This document shows positions 5,461-6,765 of a stretch of DNA of 6,765 nucleotides, one piece after another. Location of the stretch: the NCBI GenBank assembly GCA_009779455.1, contig WREG01000108.1:1-6765 (forward strand). The letters run 5' to 3'. The translations under genes and the position numbers were made by a program. The notes under the pieces are model-generated. The model had not been told where the DNA came from. It made no database searches and worked only from the letters and a program-made list of their open reading frames with translations. Each line of letters begins with the position of its first letter. Positions within the stretch are counted from its first letter, which is position 1. The DNA is from Oscillospiraceae bacterium. Its GTDB lineage: Bacteria > Bacillota > Clostridia > Oscillospirales > Acutalibacteraceae.

Positions 5461-5735
5461 AATATACGCCTTATTACACAAATAAAATAAAAAAGCAATT
5501 AAAGCTTCTTGAAAAACGCGGATATGATATGGAGCTTTTTAAAGAAGCAGTAGGTATGCTTCTTGATGGCGTTCTTTTACCGTTTAAATATCGTGATCAT
5601 CCTTTACATGGCTGCAAACAGGGATATCGTGATTGCCATATTCAAAACGATTGGATATTGATTTATAAGATAGAAAAAGATATACTGACATTAATACTGT
5701 CTGAAACCGGCACGCATTCGGATATTTTAGAGTAA
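5457..5735 (+). CDS. YafQ-type RelE-superfamily mRNA interferase toxin
   Basis: A small ribosome-dependent endoribonuclease toxin that cuts translated mRNA when released from its antitoxin. At 92 residues it equals E. coli YafQ in length and shares its core: YRDHPLHG at 45-52, GYRDCHIQNDWILIYKI at 56-72 and TGTH at 84-87. The YafQ active residues His50, His63, Asp67, Trp68 and His87 correspond to His48, His61, Asp65, Trp66 and His87 here. The position of Phe91 holds Leu. The chosen ATG overlaps the antitoxin stop and has GGAGG (5441-5445) 11 bases upstream; a GTG at 5439 would add six residues and is less likely. The toxin stop lies 8 bases before ppk. No frameshift or truncation is visible, so the module appears intact. 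Confidence 0.93.
   Translation: MKYTPYYTNKIKKQLKLLEKRGYDMELFKEAVGMLLDGVLLPFKYRDHPLHGCKQGYRDCHIQNDWILIYKIEKDILTLILSETGTHSDILE
5658..5686 (+). promoter_or_regulatory. Candidate ppk promoter inside the toxin gene
   Basis: TTGATT (5658-5663) is followed after 17 bases by TATACT (5681-5686), 4 of 6 and 5 of 6 to the sigma-A consensus. Transcription would start near 5693, about 50 bases before the ppk ATG, and would let ppk be expressed apart from the toxin-antitoxin operon. It lies within coding sequence, where chance matches are common. Confidence 0.35.
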
Positions 5736-5743
5736 GATTAAAT

Positions 5744-6765
5744 ATGAAAAAAGCAAAATATACACAAAACCGCGAGCTTTCGTGGCTCAAATTCAACGAA
5801 AGGGTGCTGGAGGAAGCCTCCGCGTCCGATGTCCCCCTGCTCGAAAGGCTCAAATACATCGCGATTTTTACCACCAACCTTGACGAGTTTTTTATGATAA
5901 GGGTCGGCAGCCATATAGATATGGCAAACGAGCCGTCCGGCGGGCAAAACAAGAAGAAAAGCAACGCCGACAATAAAACGGGGATGACGCCGGGGCAAAT
6001 CTTAGAAAAGATATACAAAGCCGTGCCGGCTCTATATAAAAAACGCGACGAAATATACGAAAACCTTGATAAAGAGCTTCGCGGGGCCGGCATATGGGGC
6101 CTTGAATATAAAGAATTGAACGCAGAAGAGCGGCAATACGCCGACGCTTATTATAAAAAAAACATACAGCCCCGCCTGTCGCCGCAAATCATCGACGGGA
6201 AAGTCCCCTTCCCGCATTTGCAAAATAAAGCGCTCTATGCCGCCGCCCTTTTTAAGGCGGAAAGGACTGCAATAGGGCTTGTTCAAGTCCCGAAAGACGT
6301 CCCGGCAGTCATATTTTTCCCGGACGGGAAAGCGAGGCATATCAGGACGGAATTGATTATACGCAAGCATATGGCGTCGATTTTCCCGAAGCGTCAGATA
6401 GCCGAGCGGAATATCATATGCGTAACCCGCAGCGGGGATTTGAGCGAAGAGGAAATAGGCTTTGACGAGGACGACGATTTCAGGCTGATAATGAAAAACG
6501 CCCTGAAAAAACGCCCGCTTTTGGCCCCCGTGCGGCTTGAAGCCGCGTATATTTTAAGCGGAAGGCTTCAAAAATACCTCAAAGAAAAGCTTGATATAAC
6601 TGACGGGCAAATATATAGGGCGAAAGCCCCGATAAACATCTCATACCTGACGGAGCTTGACAAAAGGCTGCGATTGGCCGCCCCGGAGCTGTTTTTCAGG
6701 AAATTTAACCAAAAAGACCTAAAACTTAATAAAAACCAAGATATTTATAAGCTTATCGAAAAGAA
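5744..6765 (+). CDS. ppk: Polyphosphate kinase PPK1, N-terminal part, cut by window end
   Basis: PPK1 reversibly transfers the terminal phosphate of ATP to inorganic polyphosphate chains. The 340 codons in view have no stop; E. coli PPK is 688 residues, so about half is present. The N-terminal domain opens with RELSWLKFNERVLEEA at 10-25 and LERLKYIAIFTTNLDEFFMIRVG at about 33-55, where Asn45 of TNLDEF matches the ATP-contacting Asn. KTGMTPGQ follows at about 82-89. The middle domain includes PRLSP, IIRKHMASIFP and, near the end, APINISYLTEL. The two catalytic histidines of the family would lie in the C-terminal domains beyond the window. No strong ribosome site precedes the ATG (only AGAGTAAGA), which fits coupling to the toxin gene ending 8 bases earlier. 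It is labelled partial because of the window edge; no damage is visible. Confidence 0.96.
   Translation, partial: MKKAKYTQNRELSWLKFNERVLEEASASDVPLLERLKYIAIFTTNLDEFFMIRVGSHIDMANEPSGGQNKKKSNADNKTGMTPGQILEKIYKAVPALYKKRDEIYENLDKELRGAGIWGLEYKELNAEERQYADAYYKKNIQPRLSPQIIDGKVPFPHLQNKALYAAALFKAERTAIGLVQVPKDVPAVIFFPDGKARHIRTELIIRKHMASIFPKRQIAERNIICVTRSGDLSEEEIGFDEDDDFRLIMKNALKKRPLLAPVRLEAAYILSGRLQKYLKEKLDITDGQIYRAKAPINISYLTELDKRLRLAAPELFFRKFNQKDLKLNKNQDIYKLIEK

Noticed and set aside
5584..6093. A 169-codon minus-strand frame with hydrophobic stretches
   Set aside because: It is antisense to both the toxin and ppk, which have strong family motifs; its hydrophobicity mirrors charged codons on the other strand.

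Overview
The window looks chromosomal and comes from a low-to-middle GC Bacillota, most probably class Clostridia. Three things suggest this: the cell-wall and carbon-control set hprK, ROK sugar kinase and murB on one strand; AGGAGG-type ribosome sites with sigma-A-like promoters; and a secreted dockerin-type protein. The exact family cannot be fixed from the sequence.

Left half, minus strand (149-4026): transcription runs right to left. First comes an unrecognised secreted, C-terminally anchored protein (3256-4026), then hprK (2257-3222), a ROK-family glucokinase (1140-2090) and murB (149-1039). hprK has a near-consensus promoter inside the last codons of the upstream gene, so the conserved hprK-glk-murB set can be transcribed without it. 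In Clostridia the genes after murB are usually rapZ, yvcK and whiA; these would lie left of base 1. Each of the three junctions (hprK/glk, glk/murB, after murB) holds a different inverted-repeat element. The leftmost is a 149-base MITE-like element whose outer end supplies the last base of the murB stop codon.

Middle (4027-4225): a 199-base divergent spacer with one good promoter candidate per strand. It drives the anchored protein leftward and a secreted dockerin protein (4226-5143) rightward. The dockerin protein has a signal peptide, a Tyr/Pro repeat, a cysteine-pair region, a conserved pre-dockerin module and a C-terminal dockerin whose second calcium loop has lost its last acidic ligand. 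The two exported proteins may be a functional pair.

Right end, plus strand (5182-6765): a RelB/DinJ antitoxin and a YafQ-type RNase toxin overlap by four bases. Eight bases later comes ppk1, polyphosphate kinase, which is cut by the window end after 340 codons. A palindrome over the start of the toxin-antitoxin operon may be its operator, and a promoter candidate inside the toxin gene could drive ppk separately.

Most of the window is ordinary core metabolism. The less ordinary parts are the repeat elements at every junction of the hprK operon, the divergent exported pair, and the toxin-antitoxin pair joined to ppk. I see no clearly new multi-gene system.
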